From assembly GCA_028641055.1 (NCBI GenBank), contig CM054061.1, positions 30,305,523 to 30,369,522 on the forward strand: 64,000 nucleotides of DNA, given 5' to 3'. Below the pieces are notes generated by a model. The model had not been told where the DNA came from and did no database searches. It saw only the letters and a list, made by a program, of their open reading frames with translations. The translations under genes and the position numbers were made by a program. Source of the stretch: Alopecurus myosuroides (taxonomy: Eukaryota; Streptophyta; Magnoliopsida; Poales; Poaceae). Shown here in pieces: positions 1-10,576 of the stretch (its first letter is position 1; the number at the start of each line of letters is the position of its first letter).

Positions 1-2918
1 CTGTTGAATCTATTGCTGAAAATGCAAAACAATCTGAGGAGGAGCAATCTCTTGTAGATGACAATTCGACTCCGGTTGTTATGCAAACCGATGATGAAAA
101 TATTGTGGAACCAGCAGAAATTTCAGAACAAAGTAGACTTGGAAGCACAGCATATGAAAGAGATCCTGGTAAGCGACAACAGATTTGGGAACTTCCTCTA
201 GAAAAGCAAGAAGAAGCATGGAGATTCTATATTACCGAGGGTCCTTATCAGCCACACATGAGAGAGTATCCACTTAATGGAAAAGCAAAAAAATCCCCGC
301 CGATTTCAATATAGCTATTTCACAAATTTTCCTTGGCTAGAGTATTCACTTTCCACACATAGTGCATATTGTCTACCTTGTTTCGTCTTTACAAAAAAAC
401 CAAGTGGAAGGTGTGGTTCAGATACATTCACGGTTAAGGGGTTTATAAATTGGAAGAAGGTGAACGACGGAAAAGATTGTGCTTTTTTAACCCACATGGG
501 CAAAGATTCTAACTCGGCTCATAATTATTCAGTTCGATGTTTTGATAATCTGAGAAATAGTATGATCCACATCGACAAGGCAATTGTACAAGCAACCGAC
601 AAAAAGATTTTGGATGCAAGGTTAAGGCTTAAAGTTACAATTGATACCATTAGGTACGCATCATTTTTCTATCCAAATAGTAGAATATTATTTATTGTAC
701 TCAGAATGTTAGTAACAATTTTTGTTGTTGTTGGTTTCAACAGGTGGTTAACATTCCAAGCTTGTGCTTTCAGAGGCCATGATGAATCTCAAGAATCCAT
801 AAACCAGGGTAATTTCCTTGAATTGGTAAAGTTGTTGGCCTTTTATAACAAGGAGGTGGATGCGGTTGTCCTCAATAATGCTCCAAGGAATGCGAAGTAC
901 ACCTCCCATCCTATTCAAAAAGAGATCTTGAAGTTATTTGTTCGGAAGGTACAGAGGCAAATTAGAGAAGAAATTGGTACTGGAAAGTTTTGTATAATGG
1001 TGGATGAAGCTCGAGATGAATCGAAGAAAGAACAGATGGCATTGGTGGTCCGATTTGTGAACAATGAAGGATACATAAAGGAGCGTTTCCTTGATATTAT
1101 TCATGTCAATGACACTACTGCGTTGACTCTCAAACAAGCAATTTGTGCTGTTCTTGTTGACAATGATTTGAGCATCCGAGATATAAGAGGACAAGGATAT
1201 GACGGGGCAAGTAATATGCGAGGTGAATGGAATGGGTTAAAAGCTCTGATTCTAAACGAGTGCCCTTATGCTTATTATGTACACTGCATGGCTCATCAGT
1301 TGCAATTGGCTCTTGTTGCTGCATGAAGAGAGGTACATGAGGTGCACAACTTTTTCCAACACGCTGGTCTCATCATAAATGTTGTTAGTGCGTCGCCTAA
1401 ACGCAATGATGAGTTACTAGCAAAACAAGCTGCAGGAATTGAACGTGAAATTGAGTTGGGTGAGCTTGATACGGGAAGAGGAGCAAATCAGATAGGATGT
1501 TTACAGAGACCCGGAGACACTAGATGGAGTTCCCACTTCAAATCGATTCAGAGTTTACTTAAGATGTTTGGTGCTACGGTGGCTGTCCTACAAAGCGTAG
1601 CAACTGACCGCTCGGTCTCAAAATATTCTAGAGGAGATGCTGTAGGTGCTCTAAAAATAATTATGTCCTTTGACTTTGTGTTCATTCTACATCTAATGGA
1701 GAAAATCATGAAGATCACGGATGTCTTATGTCAAACCCTTCAAAAGAAGTCCATTGACATTTTGAATGCATTAGATTCAGTTTCAAACACAAAGGTGCTG
1801 CTTGGTAAGTTAAGAGAAAATGGTTGGGAATCTCTTCTAGAGGAGGTACAGACTTTCTGTTTGAAGCATGACATTGAGGTCCCAGATTTGAATCGCAAGT
1901 AATGCCCTTCACCTTATATCTCAAAAAATTAGAATATATATTGTCATACTTGCTTAACTCTACTATTAATATATGTTGCAACTTGTAGGTATGTCGATGT
2001 GACAAGGTCTCGCAACAAGCATGATAACACAACGACACTACATCATTACAAAGCAGACGTGTTCAATGTTGCTATAGATCAGCAATTGGTCGAGATAAAT
2101 GATCGCTTTGGTATTCAAAGTACAGAACTCTTGAGACTTTGTGCATCTTTGGATCCAAGGCATGATTCTTTTGACATCTCAAAAATATGTACACTTGTTG
2201 AGAAGTTTTATCCGGAGGATTTTTCTACTCAAGAAAGGGCTCAACTTGAGTCTCAGCTTCCCCACTTTCAGTTGGATGTGTGCAATCATCCAGAGCTAAA
2301 ATGCGTGTCTTCACTTGCCGATTTGACGGTTGGACTATTTAAAACAGGTAAAGCTTCTACATACTCAATGGTTGATAGATTACTATGGTTAGTCATAACT
2401 CTTCCGGTGTCAACTACAACCACTGAGCGAGCTTTCTCAGCTATGAAACTCATCAAGACACGTCTTCGAAATAGAATGGGAGATGATTATCTTCGACATT
2501 ATATGATTCTCTACATTGGTAAGGAAATATGTGCCAAGATTAGTGCTGATGAGATTATAGATTTATTCGACACCGGTGGTCGTAAAGAGGAGTTTAAGCT
2601 AATAGACATGTAATTATCTTCCTTCATAATCTGTTAGCAAATGATGTAACCCTCTTTGAGGGAACTTGATGTTCGGGCAGCAGCAAGTTTTCAGATGCAC
2701 TCTTTTCCTTACCAGGGTACCTAAGGGGACTGGAAGGTTTTTAATGAGGCGGGCTTGTTTGCTTAATATATATATATGAGTTTAAAAAAAAAAAATATTC
2801 GAATAATTATATGAATTTTATATCATATATTTTGTGACTTAATATATTATAATGTTTATTCTCTTTGATGGTCGTCGACTTTTCGCCCCCCCATGTCCGA
2901 ATCCTGGCTCCGCCCCTG
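1..2918 (+). mobile_element. hAT-type DNA transposon, 3' part (5' end outside window)
   Basis: The segment is filled by a hAT-family transposase gene and ends in a GC-rich terminal motif (TCCTGGCTCCGCCCCTG, about 2902-2918). That is the inverse of the CAGGGGCGGAGCCAGG-type terminal repeat that I associate with grass hAT elements having TTF-finger transposases. The next eight bases, CACACAAC (2919-2926), would be the target-site duplication; its partner is left of the window and cannot be checked. Between the stop codon at 2613 and the terminus lie about 300 AT-rich bases with a short TA run near 2765 and no further gene. The right boundary is fairly sure; the left is not visible. Confidence 0.75.
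3..2613 (+). pseudogene. hAT transposase with TTF-type zinc finger (5' partial, broken)
   Basis: The frame is open from the window edge, so the start lies upstream. Reading order: an acidic N-terminal part; a TTF-type zinc-finger region (FPWLEYS then YCLPCF, about 325-380); a DUF4371/RNase H-like core with VDEARD (about 1002-1019) and YDGASNM (about 1200-1220); and a C-terminal hAT dimerisation domain with TERAFSAMK (about 2425-2450). Two introns are inferred, both 90 bp, at 654-743 and 1899-1988. Both have GT and AG ends and restore the conserved reading (TIR-WLTF and NRK-YVDV). The gene is broken by an extra A in an A7 run (about 288-294), which shifts frame, and by a TGA at 1324-1326. In the family this enzyme cuts and pastes its own element; this copy cannot make full-length protein. 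Confidence 0.82.
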
Positions 2919-4321
2919 CACACAACACAACCAAAATACTTTGCCCCAACGGTACAGTGAGGTTGTCAATCTCACCGTTCTTGCTGAAAACAAAGATTAG
3001 ACGTATAGTATGGAAAACAGTTGTATGCTTGTAGAAAGTAGAGAGAGCAGGAAATTGTTGTGATTTGTTTAACAGTGTGGAAAATGGACCGGGGTTCATA
3101 GGTTCACTAGTGGTGTCTCTCCATAAAAGATAGCATGCTGAGTGAACAAATTACAGCTGGGCAATTGACAAATAAAGGTTGCACCGTAGTGCACATTATA
3201 ACATGATGATTACTATGATATTTAGTGCGAGCATTACAACAAGATACATAGACCGACATCCATCTGCATCTATGACTAATAATCCATCCTCAGGTTATCA
3301 TCTGAACCCCCTTAGGTATTAAGTTGCAAGTAAGAGATAATTGCATTAAACAAAGTGTGTAATGTAAGCAATGATTATACACGCGGATACTCTCACCGCT
3401 GTTTTCTCCCTAATGGCAACAACACATCCTCCCCCTTCACGTTTCTGTCACTCGAGCAAGGCAACGAGAAGGCATGAACCCACTATCAAGCATAAATACT
3501 CCCTCTTGGAGTCACTAGCGACTACTTGGCCAGAGCAACCACTAGCAACGGAAAGCATGCAAGATCACAAATAACATATGCAGTAAAGACTATAATCAAC
3601 TTGGCATAAGGTCAATATTCATCGGATCCCATCAAACACAGCATATAGAATTACATAAGATCGATCTCGATCATGATAGGCAGCTCACGAGATCTAAACA
3701 TGTAGGCATATGAGGATGAGACAACCATCTAGCTACAGCTATGGACCAGTAGTCCAGGGATGAACTACTCACGCATCACTCCGGAGGCAGCAATGGTGAT
3801 GTAGAACCCTCCGATGATGATTTCCTCTCCGGCGGGGTGCCGAAAAACAGCTTCAGAACCCTCCTGATCTAGGGTTGACGGTGACGACGGCTGCGGAACT
3901 GTTTTGGGGATTTTGATCAGGTACTTAGGGTTTTCCATCCGGGGGGCTTAAACAGGCGAAAGGGCAAAGGCGGTGGAGCTCCAGGGGCCCCACAACCATA
4001 GCCGGCGCGGCCAGGGGGACCCGCGCCAGCCCATGGTGTGGGCCCCCTGTTGCCCCTCTTCGACTCCTTTTCGGTTTCTCTAGATGTTTCCGGGGAAAAT
4101 AGGACTTTCGGGATTCGAATTTCCAATTCCGGGAATATTTTCAGAACAACTTTTCTGAAACTAAAAAACAACAGAAAACGGGAAACTGGCTCTGTGGCAT
4201 CTTGTTAATAGGTTAGTCCGGAAAATCGATAAAAATGATATAAAGAAGGAGAAAACATGTACCAATTGGCATAATATCATCGTGGAGCATCAGAAATTAG
4301 GGATACGTTTATGACGTATAA
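2919..4321 (-). repeat. LTR-type repeat fragment (Triticeae/Pooideae-like), antisense
   Basis: Read on the minus strand, this stretch starts near 4321 with a degenerate form of the GATACGTC...ACGTATC opening that I recall from very abundant Triticeae LTR repeats. It then runs through a GC-rich segment, a long unconserved tract, and ends at 2919 in a TTGGTTGTGTTGTG motif resembling the inner end of such LTRs. No coding frame of note is present. The hAT element on the left appears to be inserted at its inner edge. It could be a solo LTR or a piece of a larger Athila-like Gypsy element. The family name is not certain and no flanking duplication could be identified. Confidence 0.5.
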
Positions 4322-4745
4322 GCTATTTCCACCGCAGATGGCGGCTACGCGGTCGCTCTCTCTGTCGTACCCGGGGCTCACGAAGCACCACCCTAGGCAC
4401 TGGCACAGCTGGCTCCGGCGACGACCTCTCTGCCATTGCTACAACATTTCTCTCCCAGACGGCAAGAGATGACATGCAGAACAGTGTCAAAATGAAAACT
4501 CAAATGGACCTAGTTGACTCAGCCCGCGTGCAACAGAAAAAAAAGGGAAAGAAAAAGGAGATCAAAATGAGGAGACCCTAAGATTGGTGAAAGGATTGGA
4601 TGGCCCAGAGCCTTCCAAAATGTGTCCGATTTCCAATTGTAAAACATCTAGCTGTTTTATAGAAAACCTGACCTTTAATCCATTGTGTGTTAGGTGAGAC
4701 GCGTACTATTGTGTGCATGATGAAAATTACCCAAAAATCCCATTA
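4322..4745. other. Upstream region of DUF1668 copy 1, duplicated at 8655-8957
   Basis: No gene is seen. From about 4463 onward the sequence matches 8655-8957 almost base for base with small indels, so this is the 5' flank of a duplicated gene. Both copies share the GACATGCAGAACAGTGTCA motif and the ACGCGTACTATTGTG motif. The part before 4463 (4322-4462) is GC-rich, has no counterpart in the second copy, and holds nothing I can name. Confidence 0.7.
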
Positions 4746-5016
4746 GGCCTTGTTTACCTCTCTACTATTTGCTGGGTTGGGAAGTTTGTGGTTGGGAGGA
4801 GATTTGATGATCACCAAATCCCCTCAAATACTCTTCGCCCACAATACACTAGCATGGGGTAGAGTTTTCAATCTAGACAAAAATGAGGTGGTTGATGGGG
4901 TATTTATGGAGATTATCTCCTCCAAAACTAGAGTAGTAAACGGACTAGTGGGGAGTTTTCGAGATTCGGTAAAATCCCCTATGTTTCCCTATAATACCCT
5001 ACAAGTAAACAAGGCC
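4746..5016. mobile_element. Tourist/PIF-Harbinger-like MITE, 271 bp
   Basis: The element begins GGCCTTGTTTAC and ends GTAAACAAGGCC, perfect 12-bp terminal inverted repeats. It has no coding capacity, which fits a miniature inverted-repeat element. It is flanked by TTA on the left and TAA on the right, so the inverted repeat extends into the target. The paralogous flank near 8950-8970 lacks the insertion and gives the empty site; comparison supports a duplication of TA, or of a three-base TWA with one base lost. It sits about 300 bp upstream of the DUF1668 copy 1 start. Confidence 0.8.
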
Positions 5017-5318
5017 TAAAGTTAAAAAAAAATGATAAAGGCTCTATGCCGGGAAAAGATGATGTGCACAGATGGCTGCATCTTTGGCTCAGCCGAAGGT
5101 CCAAACTCCAAATACATAGATCGAGAGAGACATTCTAGAAAAAACATTGCGAGACAGTTAGAAGTGCATGGTCTCACCACACCCGCCGCCGCCTCTCCAT
5201 CTGATCCATCTCTCTCAGCCGACCGTACAGATCTTGTAGACAAATCTAAAGGATTTTTTGAGTTTTGATTTTTAGATCCAAAGGAATCAGTCCTGTTGAA
5301 GTGCAAGGATGCGCGTCA
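5017..5318 (+). promoter_or_regulatory. Proximal 5' region of DUF1668 copy 1
   Basis: This stretch matches 8958-9259 upstream of the intact second copy and presumably held the promoter and 5' leader. Differences include an extra piece of about 30 bp around 5240-5275, containing a repeat of the AGATCCAAAGGA-like motif, and the loss of a purine-rich segment seen at about 9090-9118. No confident core promoter element was assigned. Confidence 0.45.
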
Positions 5319-5375
5319 ATGTCGAACATGGGAACGAAGATGCGGCAGTTCGTGAATTTGGTCACAGAGACATAC

Positions 5376-7331
5376 TTTTTTTTAAAAAACGAGGCAAAAG
5401 CTTTGCCTTTTATATTGATATATAGTAGGAGCAAACATGTAGGACAAGGCCTAAAAATAAAAAAGATACAACGATCCACGCCGGCCCCAAGGCCGCGCCC
5501 CACACGGGTCGTCGACCAAGCTGCCCAAACAGCCAAGGTCGACACCAAAAATCCTCAACGCAACACGGCGGAGGTGGGAGTCCGGAGCCGCCGCTCCGAT
5601 GACCACGCCGAGTCCAGAGCCGCGCTCCATACGGGTCGACGACCAAGACGCCCTAGCGTCCAAAGCCGACACCAAGACCTCGACGCCTCGCAGAGGGGGC
5701 GTAGTATTCGGAGCCGCCGCTCCGACATCCTCGCCAGCCCCAAGGCTGCGCCCCAAACGAGCCGGCGACCACGACGCCCAAGCGACCAAAGTCGACGCTC
5801 CACCACCTCAAGGCAGCACGGCACAGGTGAAAAAGCCCGGAGCCGCCGCTCCGGCATCCATGCCGACCCCACGGCCGCGCACCCCAAGCCGAAGACGAAG
5901 ACTCGCCGCCGCCAACCACCATCAGCCCTCAGGTCTCTCTGGTCAGTGGAACATCCAAGACGAGGCCCCAAGAGGCAAGCGACGCAGGAGCGCCGCCCTC
6001 GCCCAATCCCTAGGATCTAGGGTTTCCCCCGGAGAACCCGGCGTGGAGAAGCAAGAGCATCACCTCGACGACGCCTCCAAGAAGGATGCGGCGCCCGAAG
6101 GCGTCGCCATCGTCGGTCTCGGCCGACAGCCCAGGCTAAGCTTTCGCCCGGCGATGTGACACAAACCCCACCACCGCCTGTGGGGGACCGACCAGCCCAC
6201 CATCTCTGCGTGCCGCACCCCCCGCGCCGCCTCAAGCCGCGGCAGGCAGCACGCCGACCACGGCCCACCCGCAGTCGCAAGCCCCGGGGCCGCCGCCCCG
6301 GCTTCCTCTTCCCGACCGGCACCACCAAACAACCCGACCACCTCCACCCTCCGAGGCCGCCGCCCGGCATCCGGGCGCTACATCGAGCCGCATGCCGATG
6401 AGCACCCACCAAAGCCCGTCCGACGACCGCCCAGGAGAACGTCCGCCGTCGAGACCGTCGGAACGGGACGACCAAGCCCCGCCCCCGCATGCAGCCACGC
6501 CTAGGCTCCCTGACACGTCGACGAAGACCGCCGCTGTCCGGATCATCACCACCGTCCGCGAGATCACCGAAAGGTAGATCGAACCCGGCCAGCCAGAACT
6601 GCAAACGAACGGCGACACCCGCAACCACTGCCGACCATCACCTCCCCACTAGAGTTGGGGCCCAAAGGCCATCGATTCCGCATCCGGAGCTCTGCACCGC
6701 GCGGAGGCACCAAAGCGGACACGGATGGCTCCTCCCAGCACCGCGCCGGCAGGATCGCCACACCACCAACAACAGCCATCGTGCCGCCTCAAGCAGCCAA
6801 CCCGCCGTGGCCGCCAGACACAGCAAACCGACTGACCAACCAGCGGAGGAAGAGGCCGCCACCACCGCGTTCCGGGGCCGCCGCCCCGGCGTCCAGGCTG
6901 CAGGCAACCGCACAAGCTAGATGCGGCCCGCCCGGCCCTCGCAGGCCCAGATCGAGCCCGTAGACGTCGCGCCGCCTGCAGCCATCGCTGCTCCACGGGC
7001 AGCAGCGCCGACCTGCGCACGCGGCACCCTCCCCTTGCCGTCGCCACGACGACCTCCGCTCGGACCGCTCCAAATGCCGCCGTCAAAACCACCGCGAAAA
7101 AGAAGGGCCGCGCCGCAACCCACGTCCACCGTGAGCTCGCCCAGCACCACCTTTGGAGGCTGGGGCCGCCGCCACCGCGGTGAGACCAGCGGCAGCGGCG
7201 GAGGGTTGCCGTGCGAGGAGATCGAGCCGGCGGCACGATGGGAGCCCCCGAGTCGCTCGGTGGGAGCGACGCGGGGTCGAGGAGAGGCGTTTTTTTGTGT
7301 GAAAATTTATTGCTTTGATGAAACCGGGTGT
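5376..7331 (-). mobile_element. LINE-like non-autonomous retroelement, 1.96 kb, antisense
   Basis: A T9 run at 5376, read on the minus strand as a 3' poly-A, and flanking direct repeats (GTCACAGAGACATAC at 5361-5375 and GTCACGGAGACATAC at 7332-7346, one mismatch) point to target-primed insertion of a poly-A element on the minus strand. The body is extremely GC-rich. It has many overlapping Arg/Pro-rich frames on both strands, none resembling reverse transcriptase, endonuclease or a gag-like ORF1. Just inside the 3' end is the palindromic motif AGGCAAAAGCTTTGCCT. It is most likely a non-autonomous or heavily deleted LINE derivative. Confidence 0.7.
5480..5900. repeat. Diverged tandem repeat, period 126-129 bp, about three units
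   Basis: The marker GGAGCCGCCGCTCCG recurs at 5584, 5710 and 5839 (spacings 126 and 129 bp). Each is followed by a CCAAGGC(C/T)GCGCCCC-like segment and a GACGACCA(A/C)GACGCCC-like segment. More diverged GGGGCCGCCGCCCC versions appear further on, near 6290, 6355 and 6872. The repeats lie in the 3' half of the LINE-like insertion and generate the repetitive Arg/Pro-rich spurious frames there. Confidence 0.75.
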
Positions 7332-7783
7332 GTCACGGAGACATACACCGGCGGTCTATGTTCGCTGCGCCGCATCAAGGCCAGCGACCTCTTCTAGGGA
7401 TCAGCACTGCTAGCAGAGCAAAACGCCAATGCTGTCATGGAGGCGGTGACCAGATCTCGTCTGCCGAAGCCGCGGATCAAGTTCGACACGCCCCGTCCGG
7501 CCGACGACGGGATGGACTTCCTTCCTTTCTACGGCACCACCAGCCAGAGCAGCAGCAAGATCCTCTGCATGCACGCAACGGGCCAGGCCGTCCTCTATGA
7601 CGCCGGTGCCAACACCGTCGAGACGCTGTCCGGCCTCCACGAGTAAAAGGGGGACAACCCCATAGCCCTGTCCGTCCCATGCCCCGGCGGCGCCCATGAC
7701 CCCGCGCGGCCCAACGCGCTCTATGTCATGGACACAATGCGTGGAAGCTTCGAGGCCCTCGTCTACGGCGACCCCACCCTTAA

Positions 7784-8439
7784 ATAGCGGTGATGTTGAC
7801 ATTAGCGTGCCAAATGTACCAATATCTTTAAATAGCACGCTATAGCGACGATTTAGCATCACTATAGCGTTTTAAGCAGGTCGCCGCTAAATGTCATAGC
7901 CCGCTATTTAAAACTATGCATATTATTTGTGAAATTTAAATTTACGGAATTGCATATATGAATTATTCAATATTAAATGGAAAAATACAAATAAGTTAAT
8001 TATTATTTGCATTTAAGAATATTTTAATTCAAAATATTATTCATGGTTTATTTCTTTTAAATAATTGGTTTGATTCATAAAATAAATGTGTGTGACATCA
8101 TAGTCTATGGGTTAATAGGATTGATAGCATACTATTGTCAGGTAATATCTCTTCTTTGTAGGTAGCTCATAGGAAAGTAAGTACGAAGTTAAGCGTGCTA
8201 GTGCGGGAGTAGTATGAGGATGAGTGACCTCTGCGGGAAGTGTTAGTATAAGGGAGTAAATTAGATTGAAATTAAGAATGGTGGGTTACAAATGTGAGTT
8301 TAAGTGAGATTGAAATTAAGAATGGTGGGTGACAAATGTGAGTTTAAGTGGTTAAACAATAGAAGTAAATAAAATGAATAAAATGGAAATAAAATGATTT
8401 TTTAAAGAAAATATCGAATAAAGAGAAAAAAAACAAAAA
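7784..8439. other. AT-rich insertion replacing the 3' half of DUF1668 copy 1
   Basis: There is no gene. The left edge (7784-7915) is full of short inverted AGCG/CGCT motifs with flanking TTTAAA (for example AAATAGCACGCTATAGCG and CGCTATTTAAA), suggesting the end of an unclassified DNA element. The middle is AT-rich and featureless apart from the 44-bp tandem duplication listed separately. Confidence 0.4.
8264..8351. repeat. 44-bp tandem duplication
   Basis: Two adjacent copies start at 8264 and 8308 (GATTGAAATTAAGAATGGTG...) and differ by only one or two bases. No function is apparent. Confidence 0.85.
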
Positions 8440-8654
8440 CCCTTTGGTACCAGTTCGTAACAGGAACCGGTACGAAAGGAACACGAACCACATGCTCTCC
8501 TCTTGGGCCACGTGATGGCCCATTTACTACCGGTCCGTGAGCGCCCCGGTACTAAACGTTGGTGGGCTTTTAGTACCGATTAATTAGTACCGGTTGTCCA
8601 ACCGGTACTAATAGGCTTCTCGAACCGGTACGGATAACCCATTTTCTACTAGTG
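8440..8654. mobile_element. CACTA terminal fragment with ACCGGT-type subterminal repeats
   Basis: The stretch is crowded with GGTACTA/TAGTACC and ACCGGTAC motifs in both orientations and ends with TTTTCTACTAGTG at 8654, the inverse of a CACTAGTAGAAAA CACTA terminus. No matching left terminus was found in the window, so this is a fragment or one end of a deleted element. Its end coincides exactly with the start of homology to the copy 1 upstream region. Confidence 0.7.
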
Positions 8655-9259
8655 ATCTCTCTCCTAGGTGGCAAGAGATGACATGCAGAACAGTGTCATG
8701 ATGAAAACTAACATGGACCTCGTTGACACAGCCCGCATGCAACAGAAAAAGAAAAAGAAAAAATAAAGAAAAAAGAGATCAAAATGAGGAGACCTTGAGA
8801 TTGGCGAAAGGATTGGATGGCCGGAGCCTTCCAAAATGTGTCTGTTTTCCAATTGTGAAACAGTTAGCTGTTTTATAGGAAAACTGACCTTTAATCCGTT
8901 GTGTGTTAGTTGAGACGCGTACTATTGTGCGGATGATGAAAATCACCCAAAAATCACATTAAAGGTTAAAAAAAAATGAAAAAGGCTCTAAGCAGGCCGG
9001 GAAAAAAAAGCGGTGCGCAGATGGCTGCATCTTTGGCCCAGCCCAAGGTGCAAACTCCAAACACATAGATCGAGAGAGACATTCTAGGTCCCCTCAAAAG
9101 AAAGAAAAAGAGAGAGACATTAGCGAGACAGTTAGACGTGCATGATCTCACCACACCCGCCGCCGCCTCTCCATCTGATCCATCTCTCTCAGCCGGCCGT
9201 ACAGACATTGTAGACAGATCCAAAGGAATTAGTCCTGTTAAGTGCAAGGAGGCGCATCA
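8655..9259 (+). promoter_or_regulatory. 5' flank of the intact DUF1668 gene
   Basis: This region is homologous to 4463-4745 plus 5017-5318 (copy 1 flank without the MITE) and must hold the promoter and 5' leader of the gene at 9260. It is AT-rich in its first half and carries a GGCTGCATCTTTGGCCCAGCC palindrome-like motif near 9020. No TATA box could be placed with confidence. Confidence 0.45.
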
Positions 9260-10363
9260 ATGTCGAACATGGGAACGAAGGTGCGGCAGTTCGTGAATGT
9301 GGTCACGGAGACTTACAGCGGCGGTCTATGTTCGCTGCGCCGCATCAAGGCCAGCGACCTCTTCTACGGATCAGCACTGCTAGCAGAGCAAAACGCCAAT
9401 GATGTCATGGCGGCGGTGACCAGATCTCCTCTGCCGAAGCCGCGGATCAAGTTCGACACGCCCCGTCCGGTCGACGCCGGGATGGACTTCCTGCCTTTCT
9501 ACGGCGCCACCAGCCAGAGCAGCAGCAAGATCCTCTGCATGCACGCCACGGGCCAGGCCGTCCTCTACGACGCCGGTGCCAACAGCGTCGAGACACTGCC
9601 CGGCCTCCACGAGCGAAAGGGGAACAGCCCCATAGCCCTGTCCGTCCCACGCCCCGGCGGCGCCCATGACCCTGCGCGGCCCAACGCGCTCTACGTCATG
9701 GACACGATCCATGGCAGCTTCGAGGCCCTCGTCTACGGCGACCCCACCCCACCGTCCCCGTACCAGTACCGCCTGGCGCGTTGCCCGGACTTGTTCGTGT
9801 GGCACTGGCGCCAGCTTCCTCAGCTGCCGCAGGGCAGAATCCGGTCTTACACGCTGCTGGACGGCGATACCATCTGCATCTCGTCGGGCGAGACGGACGA
9901 CTTCGGCACATACTTCTTCGACACGGCCAAAGAGGAGTGGACCAAGGCCGGCAGCTGGACGCTGCCCTTCCACGGCAGAGCCCATGTCGTCCCCGAGCTC
10001 AACAACCTCTGCTTTGGCATCGAAGACATCAGGCCCCACCGCTTTTGCGCTATCGACCTCTCCTCCTCCATGGACGGGCCTCCCAAGGAGCAACATCTCT
10101 GGCCGGACATGAGCAAACCCCTGGGTTGGCGGCTAGAGAAAGCCAGCATGGCGTACTTGGGTGCAGGAAGGTTCTGCATCAGTAAAACTTTTGACATCCT
10201 TGATCCAAAATCTAAAGATGCCGTCGACGTTGCTAATGTGCTCAGCGGCGTGGAGATGGTTTGCGAAGATGGAGGAAGCACGTCCAAATGCAAACTCCGG
10301 ATGATCAGACACAAGTCTGTTCGCTACGGCTTATTTGGTCATCGCATCCTGTGTGTCCTGTAG
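9260..10363 (+). CDS. DUF1668-family protein, copy 2, intact
   Basis: A single uninterrupted frame encodes 367 aa. The first ATG of the frame is at 9260 (MSNMGTK...); a second in-frame ATG lies three codons on. The family pattern as I know it is present: an N-terminal FVNVVTETYSGGLCSLRRI stretch, then KILCMHATGQAVLYDAGA (about residues 86-104), LYVMDT, a central WHWRQLP, then CISSGETDDFGTYFFDT and LPFHGRAHVVPELN in the C-terminal half, consistent with a beta-propeller-like repeat fold. No signal peptide or membrane segment is seen. DUF1668 proteins form large grass-specific clusters and their role is unknown. The gene is the live member of a tandem pair. An LINE is inserted about 150 bp past its stop codon, in what is probably 3' UTR or flank. 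Confidence 0.88.
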   Translation: MSNMGTKVRQFVNVVTETYSGGLCSLRRIKASDLFYGSALLAEQNANDVMAAVTRSPLPKPRIKFDTPRPVDAGMDFLPFYGATSQSSSKILCMHATGQAVLYDAGANSVETLPGLHERKGNSPIALSVPRPGGAHDPARPNALYVMDTIHGSFEALVYGDPTPPSPYQYRLARCPDLFVWHWRQLPQLPQGRIRSYTLLDGDTICISSGETDDFGTYFFDTAKEEWTKAGSWTLPFHGRAHVVPELNNLCFGIEDIRPHRFCAIDLSSSMDGPPKEQHLWPDMSKPLGWRLEKASMAYLGAGRFCISKTFDILDPKSKDAVDVANVLSGVEMVCEDGGSTSKCKLRMIRHKSVRYGLFGHRILCVL

Positions 10364-10528
10364 TCTCTAGGTAATACTATACTCCATATGGGAGTAGAGG
10401 GAAGAATGAAGTGATAAGTTTCCTCACCAATTTAAGTAGACATATTGTCTTATTGAATTGTGCCACATCAACCACAACTAGATGTGCAATTTTAATGGCA
10501 GTGTGGTTTTACATAAATGTTTAGAAGA

Positions 10529-10531
<3 letters not shown>

Positions 10532-10576
<45 letters not shown>

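Larger units (their letters stand above)
5319..7783 (+). pseudogene. DUF1668-family gene, copy 1, dead
   Basis: The start codon at 5319 and the first 19 codons match the intact copy at 9260. A 1.96-kb insertion (5376-7331) then interrupts the frame after the codons for ETY. Coding resumes at about 7341 (ETYTGGLCSLRR) but meets TAG at 7395-7397, where the second copy has a Tyr codon, and TAA at 7644-7646, where it has Arg. Homology stops at about 7780, after LVYGDPT, where unrelated AT-rich DNA begins; roughly the last half of the gene is missing. DUF1668 is a grass-expanded family of unknown function. The surviving part still contains KILCMHATGQAVLYDAGA. Confidence 0.85.

Noticed and set aside
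654..743. Hydrophobic insertion in the hAT transposase resembling a membrane segment
   Set aside because: The stretch has intron borders (AG|GTACGC...CAACAG) and its removal joins conserved flanks; it is an intron that happens to lack stops.
5265..7397. Several long Arg/Pro-rich frames on both strands
   Set aside because: Extreme GC content and 126-129-bp repeats keep all frames open; none resembles a known protein and they overlap one another on both strands.
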